Below are positions 34,101 to 42,705 of a stretch of 64,000 nucleotides of DNA, one piece after another (position 1 is the stretch's first letter; every line of letters starts with the position of its first letter). The notes under the pieces were generated by a model. That model did not search any database. It was given only the letters and a program-made list of their open reading frames with translations, and was not told the DNA's origin. Position numbers and translations under genes: made by a program. The DNA lies in the NCBI GenBank assembly GCA_052161885.1, contig CP197396.1:1736001-1800000 (forward strand), written 5' to 3'. Source of the DNA: QKTW01 sp052161885. GTDB lineage: Bacteria; Bacteroidota; Bacteroidia; Chitinophagales; Chitinophagaceae.

Positions 34101-34374
34101 TATCCATGGTTACAGTATACGATGCTACACCCAGACTGGCCGAAGAGATAGTAACATACTCGGGATAATATAAATCCGAGTTGCCCCATTCGCAGGCTTT
34201 ATAGACGTCAAGTACGATAGCATACCTTAAATCTGCCTGGCCCGTACCAATGTATTTTACATACATATCTGCGGCCGCAAAGTGAGAAGCATAACCGGTC
34301 TTGAAGCCAAAGCTGCTGATGAGCAATAGCATTGCGAAGAAGAGCTGCCGGGTGAATTTGAACTGAGATACCAT
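31138..34374 (-). CDS. T9SS type B (gliding motility-associated C-terminal domain) giant protein
   Basis: 1078 residues. A signal peptide ends near GYASHF. The N-terminal domain (about 30-330) has the conserved PYLCINQLASFFNGPVDPNG block, shared with the protein encoded just upstream. Next come Ig/PKD-like modules with SWTPTLNDVGDH, DAGPDKFNYC and ICYGQSVYVHV motifs, a jelly-roll-like insert with many Ser/Thr/Gly (about 570-770), and a C-terminal CHU_C type B sorting domain (PTAFTPNGDGRNDEFKI, FRVFNRWGQEIF, GWDGSWKG). Exported by T9SS, probably to the cell surface. It is second in a two-gene unit, 62 bp after the paralogue. Confidence 0.93.
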   Translation of the reverse strand: MVSQFKFTRQLFFAMLLLISSFGFKTGYASHFAAADMYVKYIGTGQADLRYAIVLDVYKACEWGNSDLYYPEYVTISSASLGVASYTVTMDTAGTGHRSDTLDQLCSQFAPINSCRVQNTIYPGFVRSRYTDTVVLQGQATDWVFQWTDGSRNAGITNLAQGGNHNILITVQLNNLLHYNNSSPRFTVDPIPYLCINQLASFFNGPVDPNGDSIRVENAWPRGCSFITATACGTGSWTPYNVTPSACGVNGEIPYNTPCGTTAPAYPYSITNPVASSTPYTVDPLSGITHFTPTNTGKFVIAFRCYEYDRQTGTMLGYITRDVQVSVLNCNSPAPTIDTVPINVVGGSLGQGNVILGCPGSNISFTMQAHSQSSTNSVNLGVDTSAAPGCQFTITGQGTGNPSANFSWTPTLNDVGDHIVVIQAVDSTCTSQQPIVFRSYLVVLIKVITGIDAGPDKFNYCGLNGKPIQLEVTAGISGLNYHWRDIGGGPAVGLDNPNIYNPKAIISNTTTYVVSTNQLPSSCKSSDSVTIHIDETNSIKITKPVSPVLCRPDYVQLDLQTTGPRPLQNLSCGTLNPQICNSPDSTQDIMPANGVQTSTGTDPSTPFYNSASTRHQYLLKAADLRTNGLHSGTLKSIAFRVQGNYTNVVYKNLKVSLKCTTQGSLGTTSFVTGTVPVFTATGDVTFNTVAGGYAIINFDTPYSWDTSQNVIVDICYANGTAATPMYTYYNSTPGYLGSIYASTSSGSACSASSTAYIYSSGKIPAMHFNYCPADSANFVYNWVGNYMSDTTAKDPIAYVGKTQTFYVYTYGYNGCKVGDTFTVFVPHHNFLAYPKDTAICYGQSVYVHVRNGASYKWYEGDSFSPATSLSCDNCQDPLATPSVTTKYYIVVNDTVNCPDTLSITIVVKPLPNVHILNHDTTIKYGQSLQLIGSGAYLYSWSPSGSLSDPNVVNPVATPTEPTLYTLWAIGSNQCSNSDSVRVNIDYRDHLLIPTAFTPNGDGRNDEFKIVNMTFQKLMEFRVFNRWGQEIFSTTDGRKGWDGSWKGVAQDMGTYNYIIRVGYPDGYVETYKGDVTLVR

Positions 34375-34436
34375 AACTTTTATCTCTATTATTTAATAAG
34401 TGATTGAATTGTTCCTGAGTTTAGTTGTTTCCTGTA

Positions 34437-37385
34437 TTATCTTATCAGGGTTACATTTCCTTGTTTGTAAAATACGCGACCGGTCGGAGTAACAGCTTCC
34501 ACAACATATACATACACTCCCATCGGTTGTGGCTGGCCGTTCAATGTACCATCCCATCCCTGGTTAATATCTGCTGTTTCAAACATTTTTGCACCCCAAC
34601 GATTAAATATACGGAATTCCCTTAATTGTACATTACCTCTGTGCACTGCTTTCAGAATAGCATTTGGTGCAGAACCCGGGCTGAATGCATTCGGAACATC
34701 CACGTAAGAATCCGGTGAAACATATATATCTATAGAATCTCTTGTAGTACAACCAAATTCTGTCTTACCTGTAACGAAGTAGCGTGTATTTGCAGCCGGG
34801 CTTGCAACAGGATTTGAAATATTGCTCGCAGTCAATCCTGTTGACGGGAACCACTGGAAGTACAGACAGTTACCCTGCGGATCCAACTGATAGGTATCTC
34901 CGGGATAAATTGTTGCAGAATCAGGAAGCGTTATTACAGCCATCGGTTTAACAGTTACCTGCACCTGGGCTGTGTCTTTACAACCGTCCACGTCCTTACC
35001 TATCACTGTATACGCTGTAGATACTACAGGATATGCATCAGGGTTAAAGCTGGATGTATCGCTGATATAGCTATTTGGCGTCCAGACAAGTGATACTGCA
35101 GTACCTGTAGTATGAAGGTGTGCTGTATCTCCGGGACAGATAGAAGTGTCTGAGGATACCTGCATAAAGTCCGGCCGTTTCACTGTAAGCGTAATATCAT
35201 CGTTACCGGAGCAACCTGCCGGAGTTGTAACGGTGAGTACAAGTGTCGCTGTAGCATAAGCGGTGAACAGCGGGTTGCGCAGTGTGCCATCGTCGAGGGC
35301 ACCGCCCGGATTCCAGTCATAATGGTAGAACGGATATGAAGATGGCGTAACATCAGTCCAGCCAAGCGTCATTGTATCTCCGTAGCAAAGTATCTGGTCT
35401 GGGCCTGCATATACTGTAGGTACCGGCTGTACGTCTACATAGAAAGAAGAAACACTGTCGCGGCATCCTGGATATGATGCTGTAACGGTATAGAGGCGTG
35501 AAGTATCAGGCGTAATAGTCGGAGCCATACCAGATGGATTTGAAACATTGGTAACCGGTGTCCAGCTATAGGCATACCTGCTGTCACCCTGCAGATTTAC
35601 ACCAATTGACTGACCTTTACATATTGCAGTATCGGGAGTATAAAGCTTGTATCCCTGGAGTACCCGTACACTCAGTGTATCCCTGGCCATACATTTTGTA
35701 AGACCGTTTGGTATTACCGAGATGTAATAAACAATGTCAGTTCCCGGAGCAGGCGTCATTACCGGATTGGCAATATTCGGGTTGCTCAGGTAATTGTTTG
35801 GTGTCCATTGAATGGCATAGCTTGTACCCGGCGCTGATGGCAGGTTGATATTCAGCTGAAGTGAGTTGTTAACGCAAGTAGTGGTATCCGGACCGGCATT
35901 GATTACAGGCGGCGTTACAACCACAATGGTCACGGTGTCTTTATTCTTATTACAATAAGACAAATTATTTGATGATACCACATAACGTGTCGTCATGGTT
36001 GGTGTGGCGATCGGACTTTTACAGTTGGTACAGCTCAGTGTGCTCAACGGAGAGCCACCGGGTAAAACGGACCAGGAGAAGCTTGTTCCGCCGACTGCTG
36101 TAAGGTGAACTGTGTCTCCCGGACATATTGTAGTGTCGTTAAATATCTGTGTAACCGGAGAGATGTATATCGGGATAATAAATGACTGGCTCAGCAGGAT
36201 ACCTGGTGGCTTACAACTGGAGTCTTTTACCGTAACGATAAGATTTCGCACGCCTGTATCCAGTATACCGGGTGTCCAGTTAAAACATGCGCGTACAGAG
36301 TCAGAAAGTGAGTTGGTAAGCGTCAGGGTAGAACCTGGCATAACGGTACCACTATTTGTTGTAATAACAAGTTTTGCATCTGTATCCGAAGATTTTGCGT
36401 CAAAACAGAATGCAAGCGTCTGACCGGCGCAACCCATAATTCTGCCGGCTGTATCAAGTGTAGCACCAGACACAGTAGAGCTGATAGTACCTACAGTAGG
36501 CTGAACATTACTGCAGGTTGACAATACACGCACCTGGATATCGCGAAGTACCGTACCTATCAAAAGGCTGTTACGGTATTTTTTAACTTTTATAGTAATT
36601 ACGTGTGCACCTGCAAGGTTTGGAGTAAATGCGATCTGTCCGTTTGTAGCATTAAGAGAAAATGTATTACCGGTAGAGAACGGATTGTTGGTAAGGTTGA
36701 ATGCACCATATCCACGTACGTTACTGGTATCAAGCAGGTTGCTTACAGAAGGATTGGCCTGGCATCCGCTGGATGTTGTTCTGGGCTGGATCATCTCATA
36801 AGCCAGAGAGTCATTGTTTGGGTCAATTGCACCATTATTATAAGTATATGCTTTATTGATACAAACGTAAGGAACTGGTTTTACCGAAAAGTAAGGAGAA
36901 GATAATCCCTGCGCATGGAGGTTGTCCATAGTACAGTCAATGTAGAATGTTGACTGGTCAGGGTTCAGGTTCAGAGAAGGGTTACGGGCGCTCAGATATG
37001 TGTAAAATGTCCATTTAACACAACGTGATGGCATCGTAAGGTTTGCGGTGTAAACATACTCTTCATAACCGGGTATTGAACCGCCGTTACAGGTTGTATA
37101 AACACCGGGACAACCGGTAGATACCTGCGATGCAGAACCTACCTGGCTCATTGTAGTACTGCCGCTTGCGCCGCAGTCGCTATAATAACAAAGAGGAAAG
37201 GTACTACCCACTGTAGTACCGGAGCAATCCCTGTAAAAATGTAGTGTAAACTGGTACGTCGAATCATGGAGCCAGGTATAGGTAAGTTCGCCACCGGCAC
37301 AGTGTGAGGCCTTGGCAGTCTGGGGCAACAGGAATGCACATAAAGCTATTATGCACACATAAAGTAGTGAGTTGATTTTTTTCAT
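34437..37385 (-). CDS. T9SS type B giant protein, paralogue of the downstream gene
   Basis: 982 residues. A signal peptide ends near AKASHC. The N-terminus reads CAGGELTYTWLHDSTYQFTL, a common opening for this class, and contains PYVCINKAYTYNNGAIDPNN, matching the downstream paralogue. Six or so Ig/PKD-like modules follow, each opening with a (C/S)xGDT-type motif (ICPGDTVHLTAVGG, ICKGQSIGVNLQG, LCYGDTMTLGW, ICPGDTAHLHTTG, IYPGDTYQLDPQG). The CHU_C sorting domain closes it (PNAFSPGSAPNAILKAV, FRIFNRWGAKMFE, GWDGTLNG). First gene of the tandem pair; surface or gliding-related role is inferred. Confidence 0.93.
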   Translation of the reverse strand: MKKINSLLYVCIIALCAFLLPQTAKASHCAGGELTYTWLHDSTYQFTLHFYRDCSGTTVGSTFPLCYYSDCGASGSTTMSQVGSASQVSTGCPGVYTTCNGGSIPGYEEYVYTANLTMPSRCVKWTFYTYLSARNPSLNLNPDQSTFYIDCTMDNLHAQGLSSPYFSVKPVPYVCINKAYTYNNGAIDPNNDSLAYEMIQPRTTSSGCQANPSVSNLLDTSNVRGYGAFNLTNNPFSTGNTFSLNATNGQIAFTPNLAGAHVITIKVKKYRNSLLIGTVLRDIQVRVLSTCSNVQPTVGTISSTVSGATLDTAGRIMGCAGQTLAFCFDAKSSDTDAKLVITTNSGTVMPGSTLTLTNSLSDSVRACFNWTPGILDTGVRNLIVTVKDSSCKPPGILLSQSFIIPIYISPVTQIFNDTTICPGDTVHLTAVGGTSFSWSVLPGGSPLSTLSCTNCKSPIATPTMTTRYVVSSNNLSYCNKNKDTVTIVVVTPPVINAGPDTTTCVNNSLQLNINLPSAPGTSYAIQWTPNNYLSNPNIANPVMTPAPGTDIVYYISVIPNGLTKCMARDTLSVRVLQGYKLYTPDTAICKGQSIGVNLQGDSRYAYSWTPVTNVSNPSGMAPTITPDTSRLYTVTASYPGCRDSVSSFYVDVQPVPTVYAGPDQILCYGDTMTLGWTDVTPSSYPFYHYDWNPGGALDDGTLRNPLFTAYATATLVLTVTTPAGCSGNDDITLTVKRPDFMQVSSDTSICPGDTAHLHTTGTAVSLVWTPNSYISDTSSFNPDAYPVVSTAYTVIGKDVDGCKDTAQVQVTVKPMAVITLPDSATIYPGDTYQLDPQGNCLYFQWFPSTGLTASNISNPVASPAANTRYFVTGKTEFGCTTRDSIDIYVSPDSYVDVPNAFSPGSAPNAILKAVHRGNVQLREFRIFNRWGAKMFETADINQGWDGTLNGQPQPMGVYVYVVEAVTPTGRVFYKQGNVTLIR

Positions 37386-37690
37386 ACTACTATTTATTAT
37401 TGAAACAAGTAAATTCTTAACAGTAATCTAACAAATTTAGCAAATGGAGTTAATAATGCAATACTAAAAACCGCTTTGTGACGTTATTATCTCCTATTAT
37501 TAAATTCGCCTACTCTTTTATAAGACAATACCCTGTTAAATTATCGTTGGGTAATTGTCATATTTTTTCTATTAATAATGGCTTTAGTTATCCAGACTTT
37601 ATCAACACCAGTTTTTTTCCTCCAATACCCGTATTTTAATCCCTGTTCTACACATAAAAAAACGCTAACAGCACAAAATCAACCGATAAA
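37386..37690. other. 305-bp AT-rich intergenic region, no gene seen
   Basis: It lies between the start of the T9SS type B pair and the stop of the GT9 gene (both minus strand) and should hold the promoter of the T9SS pair. Strongly AT-rich; no exact TAnnTTTG at the expected place, no repeat family member and no credible ORF were recognised. Confidence 0.5.
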
Positions 37691-38698
37691 CTACTGTTTC
37701 CACAATTCCTGTACTTTCTTCGACATAGCCGATGTATCCAGCTCATTCATGCATTTGAAATGCCGTTTCGGGCATCGTGCATAGCCCAGCTTGGAACACG
37801 GATGACAATACAATTTTTTGTTCTCCATGATAACAGACTGTGGAGCAACGCGTTCCTTCAGATTATTTGCCCCGTAATACGGAAACATGCCCATTTCAGG
37901 AGCTGTATTACCCCAAAGCGAAATAACCGGTTTCTGAAAAGCAGCGGCAACATGCATCAGCCCTGTATCATTGCTTATCACTACCCTTGCCCTGCGCACC
38001 AGGTCTGCAGACTCGTTCAGATTAAATTTGCCGCAGGCATTATAAATTCTTACCGGGTCGTCTTTTGCAATTTCCTGTCCGAGATCCCGGTCTTCAGGGC
38101 CGCCCAGTAAAACAGCAGGAAAGGGCATTGCTGCAAAAAAAAGCTTCCATTTTTCAGCGGGAAATTTTTTTGTTTCATATGACCCGCCGATCACACAAGC
38201 AACATAACCCGCCCAATGACTCATCGGAAGATCATTCTGATCTACTTTAGCCGTATCCGGTATAAAATAATCCAGTCCTTTTGTGTCATTACGCACTCCA
38301 AGTGGCTGCACGGTCTCAAAATACCGCTCTACAATGCTTTTATCAGGCATTATATCCAGCTTAAGGTTTACGAGCATCCATTTCTGTACGTTCAGTTTAG
38401 GAAATGCATAGCTTTTTGTCTCCAGAGCCTGTTTTACCCTTGCTGTACGCAGGTTATTATGCAGGTCTATAACGTAATCGTATTTTTCTTTTTTAAGTTC
38501 TTCTATTACTGCTCCCAGGTCATCTTCAAGATAAAAAAGCTTATCGATGTACGGATTGTGGGCAACAACAGCCCGGTATTCTGATTTTGTAAGATAATGC
38601 ACTTCTACGCCGGGCACCTGCTGTTTTACGCAGCGGATCACCGGAGTGGTCAATACAATATCACCTATGGAAGAAAAGCGTACGATAAGTACCTTCAT
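37691..38698 (-). CDS. Glycosyltransferase family 9 (heptosyltransferase-like)
   Basis: 335 residues from the ATG at 38696-38698. GT-B fold: an N-terminal VLIVRFSSIGDIVLTTPVIR, the DYVIDLHNNLRTAR block, and a C-terminal nucleotide-sugar domain with GGPEDRDLG, ARVVISNDTGLMHVAAAF, and PVISLWGNTAPE. This is the ADP-heptose:LPS heptosyltransferase family, which builds the LPS inner core. A Cys-rich tail (CHPCSKLGYARCPKRHFKC) is a frequent extension in Bacteroidota members. Last gene in a minus-strand run from xerD. Confidence 0.93.
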   Translation of the reverse strand: MKVLIVRFSSIGDIVLTTPVIRCVKQQVPGVEVHYLTKSEYRAVVAHNPYIDKLFYLEDDLGAVIEELKKEKYDYVIDLHNNLRTARVKQALETKSYAFPKLNVQKWMLVNLKLDIMPDKSIVERYFETVQPLGVRNDTKGLDYFIPDTAKVDQNDLPMSHWAGYVACVIGGSYETKKFPAEKWKLFFAAMPFPAVLLGGPEDRDLGQEIAKDDPVRIYNACGKFNLNESADLVRRARVVISNDTGLMHVAAAFQKPVISLWGNTAPEMGMFPYYGANNLKERVAPQSVIMENKKLYCHPCSKLGYARCPKRHFKCMNELDTSAMSKKVQELWKQ

Positions 38699-38805
38699 TT
38701 TGACAACATACAAAAGGTTTTCTGATTGTCACGAAAAAGTTATTCCACTATGTGGAAAAATAATCCTGGAAATGAATTACATATGAAATTTAAACTATAC
38801 AATGC

Positions 38806-39774
38806 CTAATTTCCTGCATAGCTCAGTTCACACCATACCCTTTTGTCAAATGCACCCAATGCAAATCGTGCAAGACTGCTGATGCCGATAACAGCATTAT
38901 AATAGGCCTTGGTCTGCGGTAACGGGCCAAGTACTTTCAGGTATACTTCCTTTCCGTTACCGATATTTTTCACTTTGATTATTGCTCCTTTGGGCGCGTT
39001 ATTAAAGAAGGCGAAATAAGGCTCAACTCCTTTTTTGGACTGCGATGTGAAAAATGCCGCCGTACCTTTTTCTGTAACTACATTCTGACCATCAGATGTC
39101 TGCTGCATAAATAATTTTTCTGCTCCCAGTGAGGCCTGGGTTCTGGCCGTATCACTGACTGCAATAGCCGTATCCGTCTGCTCTGTCGGCTTTATAACCG
39201 GGGGAAGAGGCGCATTGCCTGCTTTAGACGTATTGCCTGATGTGATTGTATTTTGCGGATTCTGCGGAGCAACTTTAGGCATATTTCCCGGTGTAACGGT
39301 ACTTTGCGGGTTTACCGGTGTGGCATCATATAAAATCCAGCCGACAACTATCTTCTGCCCCGGGGCCACATCATTCCCTGGCAGGCCGTTCCATAATTGC
39401 ACATTGGATTGTGACACCCCGCTACGCCTGCTGATACGGTACAGATCATCGTCATCTGCAGCAGTGTAATAAAGCGGTTTCGACTCGTTTTTATTAACAG
39501 GAGGAGTGGTAAGCAGGTTATATGCAGCAAGCGGGATAATTACGGTACTATGGGGTATAAGGCTGTCGTTATAACCAAGGCTATTGGCGGAAGTAAACTG
39601 CGCCGGCGGCACATGAAACCTGCGCGCTACGGAAAATACGGTTTCACCTTTCCTGACCTTATGTGATAATACCCAGTGACCGTTGCTGACTGTTACAAAA
39701 AGACTGTCTCTTTTCTGGGCAAATACAGTAGTGCTGATGCTGCAGAGAATAACTATGATCAGTTTTTTTAGCAT
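38806..39774 (-). CDS. LysM protein with a degenerate RlpA-like domain
   Basis: 322 residues. A signal peptide ends near TVFAQ. Two LysM units follow (about 37-82: HKVRKGETVFSVARRFHVPP; and about 98-145: YTAADDDDLYRISRRSGVS), then a Pro/Asn/Thr-rich linker (about 150-225) and a C-terminal RlpA-like double-psi barrel (GTAAFFTSQSKKGVEPYFAF onward). The catalytic Asp segment of RlpA (ND R) is replaced by KVLGPLP, so it is probably not a transglycosylase and may simply bind peptidoglycan. It lies between GT9 and rsmF on the same strand. Confidence 0.85.
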   Translation of the reverse strand: MLKKLIIVILCSISTTVFAQKRDSLFVTVSNGHWVLSHKVRKGETVFSVARRFHVPPAQFTSANSLGYNDSLIPHSTVIIPLAAYNLLTTPPVNKNESKPLYYTAADDDDLYRISRRSGVSQSNVQLWNGLPGNDVAPGQKIVVGWILYDATPVNPQSTVTPGNMPKVAPQNPQNTITSGNTSKAGNAPLPPVIKPTEQTDTAIAVSDTARTQASLGAEKLFMQQTSDGQNVVTEKGTAAFFTSQSKKGVEPYFAFFNNAPKGAIIKVKNIGNGKEVYLKVLGPLPQTKAYYNAVIGISSLARFALGAFDKRVWCELSYAGN

Positions 39775-39816
39775 AGGTCAAAGACAATTATTTATGTCTT
39801 CCTGAAGGTACAATAA

Positions 39817-41181
39817 TTATGCCCAATCGGCATCTGTGATCTCCATGCGGATACGCCAGTGTTTGGGAAGATAATTGTTAAAGCGGTTGCCCAGCGACTT
39901 TACCCAACCCAGCCCCAGGCCATTATACCGTACCAGGAACCAGCCTTTGCGGGCCTCACTTGTCTTAAATTCTTCTTTTTTCAGGAATTTTAATGCCTGT
40001 TCTTTATCCAGGTCTATTACCGGCACCGTAGCGCCCATGTCTGTGCTCAATGCCAGGTCATGCGCCGGCAACCATTCTTTGGCAGCAGGAATACCCAATG
40101 CCAGCCCGGTCTTGCGTAAATACAATGCCTTGCTCAGCAAATGCCAGTCGGGTTCGTGCGTAGTACGGATCGCATTAAACCCTTCCTTAGGATCCGGAAT
40201 ACAGATATAGTCTTCTTCCTTCAGTAAATGCTTTACCTGCTCTTTTATTTTCTTATCTGCTGCGGTTTTAAATTTCGGATAGCGCAATTCGGCTGTTTCG
40301 TCTTTTTTCCGGAACGCTGCAATGAAAAAGCCCTCCCCTTTTACCAGGTGCGGCATAAAGCGGTAGCCGGTCATTTTCTTCCGGGAAGAATACGTAGTTA
40401 CAATCCCCCAATCATCCCCAGGGGTAGCTTCTACACTTTCTGCATCGTATGTTTCCGCGATCCAGTCCAGTATTTGCTCATCTTCCTGCGGCGAATAGGA
40501 ACAGGTTGCATACAACAAAACACCGTCTTCCTTAAGTGATGGCCATACATCTGCCAGTATCCGCTGCTGACGCTGACTGCAGAGCGTTACATTTGCTTCG
40601 CTCCATTCATCCAGCGCCCGCTCATCTTTGCGGAACAGGCCGGATCCACTGCACGGCGCATCTACAATTATTGCATCAAAATACCCTTCCAGCTTTCCGA
40701 ATGCATGCGGGTCGTTGCTGGTAACCCAGGTATTCATAAAACCCCAGCGGGTCATATTTTCCTCCAGTACAGACGCACGTGTACGGATCACTTCGTTGCT
40801 TACAAGCAAGCTGTCTTTTTCCAGCAAAGATGCCAGCAGCGTGCTTTTTCCGCCGGGTGCGGCACAAAGGTCCAGCACACGCAGATTATTTCTTTCAGGA
40901 AAAACCTGCCGGAAGAAATAATCGAGAAACATGGAAGAGGCTTCCTGTACATAGTATGCCCCTGCGTGAAAAGCAGGATCCAGTGTAAATACAGGCCGCT
41001 GATCCAGGTAACGCCCCGAAGCACACCAGGGAACCGGGTTGCCGGGTGCATCTTCCAATTGCTTGTACGGATGCAGGCGCACGGAGGTTGCCGCAGGCTC
41101 ATTATGCGCCGCGAGAAAAGCTGCACGGTCAAAGCCCGGAACCTGTTCCAGTTCGCGTAAGAGTGCTTCGGGGATATTCAC
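39817..41181 (-). CDS. rRNA m5C methyltransferase (RsmF/NSUN family)
   Basis: 454 residues, GTG start at 41181. The Rossmann methyltransferase core has LDLCAAPGGKSTLLASLL (SAM site), VDAPCSGSGLFRKD (motif IV with its Cys) and ATCSYSPQEDEQ (motif VI with the catalytic Cys). A C-terminal PUA-like/RsmF-type region follows (about 320-454, including GWFLVRYNGLGLGWVKSLGN). This arrangement points to 16S rRNA C1407-type methylation. It starts 12 bp after the purB stop, so the two genes are co-transcribed. Confidence 0.93.
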   Translation of the reverse strand: MNIPEALLRELEQVPGFDRAAFLAAHNEPAATSVRLHPYKQLEDAPGNPVPWCASGRYLDQRPVFTLDPAFHAGAYYVQEASSMFLDYFFRQVFPERNNLRVLDLCAAPGGKSTLLASLLEKDSLLVSNEVIRTRASVLEENMTRWGFMNTWVTSNDPHAFGKLEGYFDAIIVDAPCSGSGLFRKDERALDEWSEANVTLCSQRQQRILADVWPSLKEDGVLLYATCSYSPQEDEQILDWIAETYDAESVEATPGDDWGIVTTYSSRKKMTGYRFMPHLVKGEGFFIAAFRKKDETAELRYPKFKTAADKKIKEQVKHLLKEEDYICIPDPKEGFNAIRTTHEPDWHLLSKALYLRKTGLALGIPAAKEWLPAHDLALSTDMGATVPVIDLDKEQALKFLKKEEFKTSEARKGWFLVRYNGLGLGWVKSLGNRFNNYLPKHWRIRMEITDADWA

Positions 41182-41193
41182 CTTGTTATATAA

Positions 41194-42543
41194 TCAGTAT
41201 TTAAACGGTACACCCACATAGTTATGCGGCGTGATCGCTTTGAGTTCTTTTTTCAGTTTGGCACTTACTTTCAGCGTGTCGATAAAGACATGGATGCTTT
41301 CTTTATTGATACCGCCTTTGCCGCGTGTCAGTGCTTTGAGCGCTTCATAAGGCTGCGGGTAGTTTTCGCGACGCAATACTGTTTGTATAGCTTCCGCTAC
41401 AACCGCCCAGTTGGCCTCCAGGTCTGCATTGATTTTATCCTGGTTCAGCACAAGCTTACCCAATCCTTTTTCCAGCGAACGCAGTGCCAGGAAGCTATGT
41501 GCCATAGGTACACCTACATTACGCAGTACCGTACTATCTGTAAGATCGCGCTGCAGGCGGCTGATGGGCAGTTTGGCAGATAAATGTTCATATAATGCAT
41601 TAGCGATGCCGAAGTTACCTTCCGCATTTTCAAAATCTATCGGGTTTACTTTATGCGGCATTGCAGACGAGCCCACTTCTCCTTCTTTCACTTTCTGCTT
41701 GAAGTAATCCATTGAAATATATGTCCATACATCACGGCAGAAGTCTATCAGGATTGTATTGATGCGTTTCAGTGCATCGAATTGTGCTGCTATGTTATCG
41801 TAGTGTTCTATCTGCGTAGTATATTGCATCCGTTCAAGGTCCAGCTTCTTACCTACAAAGTCGTTTCCGAAACGCACCCAGTCAATATCCGGAAATGCCA
41901 CATAATGCGCGTTGAAGTTACCGGTAGCACCACCGAACTTTGCAGCAAACGGCACATGCGACAACTGGCGTATCTGTCCTTCAAGGCGTTCTACAAACAC
42001 CATCACTTCTTTACCAAGCGTAGTAGGCGAAGCAGGCTGACCGTGTGTACGCGCCAGCAGCGATACGCTTTTCCACTCTTTTGCTATTTTCTGCAGGTGC
42101 AGCACTATGTTCTGCAGTGCTGGCAGGAATTGTTCTTCCAGCGCTTCTTTCCACAACAGTGGCACAGACGTGTTATTCACATCCTGCGATGTGAGGCCGA
42201 AGTGTACCCACTCTTTACTTTCACCGGCGCCAAGGGCTTCCAGTTTTTCCTTTATAAAATATTCTACGGCTTTTACGTCGTGGTTGGTAGTGCGCTCAAT
42301 TGTCTTTATCTGCTGCGCATCTGCTTCAGAAAATTCTTCATAAATGGCACGAAGCTTTGCAGGCTTTACTTTCGTGGAGAGCATAAATATTTTTTTCTCA
42401 GCGAGAAAAAGAAAATATTCGATCTCTACACGAACCCTGTAACGGATAAGGCCGAACTCAGAAAAATAAGGAGCCAGAGCGGCAAGCTGTGCCCGGTAGC
42501 GGCCGTCTACCGGACTGATGGCGGTGAGCGCAGTTAATTCCAT
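41194..42543 (-). CDS. purB: Adenylosuccinate lyase
   Basis: 449 residues, full length. Catalyses two steps of purine synthesis: SAICAR to AICAR, and adenylosuccinate to AMP. Fumarase/aspartase fold: HFGLTSQDVNNTS, the catalytic His region ARTHGQPASPTTLGKE, KFGGATGNFNAH, and the signature loop GSSAMPHKVNPIDFEN with the catalytic Ser. The long ~450-residue form matches the E. coli-type PurB. It has an exact -7 element just before its ATG and leads an operon with the rRNA methyltransferase. Confidence 0.97.
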   Translation of the reverse strand: MELTALTAISPVDGRYRAQLAALAPYFSEFGLIRYRVRVEIEYFLFLAEKKIFMLSTKVKPAKLRAIYEEFSEADAQQIKTIERTTNHDVKAVEYFIKEKLEALGAGESKEWVHFGLTSQDVNNTSVPLLWKEALEEQFLPALQNIVLHLQKIAKEWKSVSLLARTHGQPASPTTLGKEVMVFVERLEGQIRQLSHVPFAAKFGGATGNFNAHYVAFPDIDWVRFGNDFVGKKLDLERMQYTTQIEHYDNIAAQFDALKRINTILIDFCRDVWTYISMDYFKQKVKEGEVGSSAMPHKVNPIDFENAEGNFGIANALYEHLSAKLPISRLQRDLTDSTVLRNVGVPMAHSFLALRSLEKGLGKLVLNQDKINADLEANWAVVAEAIQTVLRRENYPQPYEALKALTRGKGGINKESIHVFIDTLKVSAKLKKELKAITPHNYVGVPFKY

Positions 42544-42548
42544 GGCCG

Positions 42549-42556
42549 CAAAGATA
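42549..42556 (-). promoter_or_regulatory. -7 promoter element TATCTTTG of purB
   Basis: Exact TAnnTTTG match on the minus strand, 5 bp before the ATG, implying a very short leader. No PurR-like or riboswitch structure was seen. Confidence 0.55.
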
Positions 42557-42589
42557 GTTACGGAATGTGGTAATTAGGTAATCGGCAGA

Positions 42590-42705
42590 TTCAGGGTAAT
42601 GTGAATAATGTGAGCAATGAGGGGAATGTGTTATCGGAACTATGTATTGTGCCACAACAAGAGCATTAACTAATCAGCTAATTTGCATATCAGCTAATTA
42701 TTTGC
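42590..42705 (+). repeat. A-B composite repeat between purB and xerD
   Basis: Weaker module A at about 42590-42635 (GTAATGTGAATAATGTGAGC, AATGAGGGGAATGTG) and module B at about 42664-42705 (CTAATCAGCTAATTTGCATA, TCAGCTAATTATTTGCC). Module B runs over the xerD stop codon (42698-42700). Confidence 0.65.
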
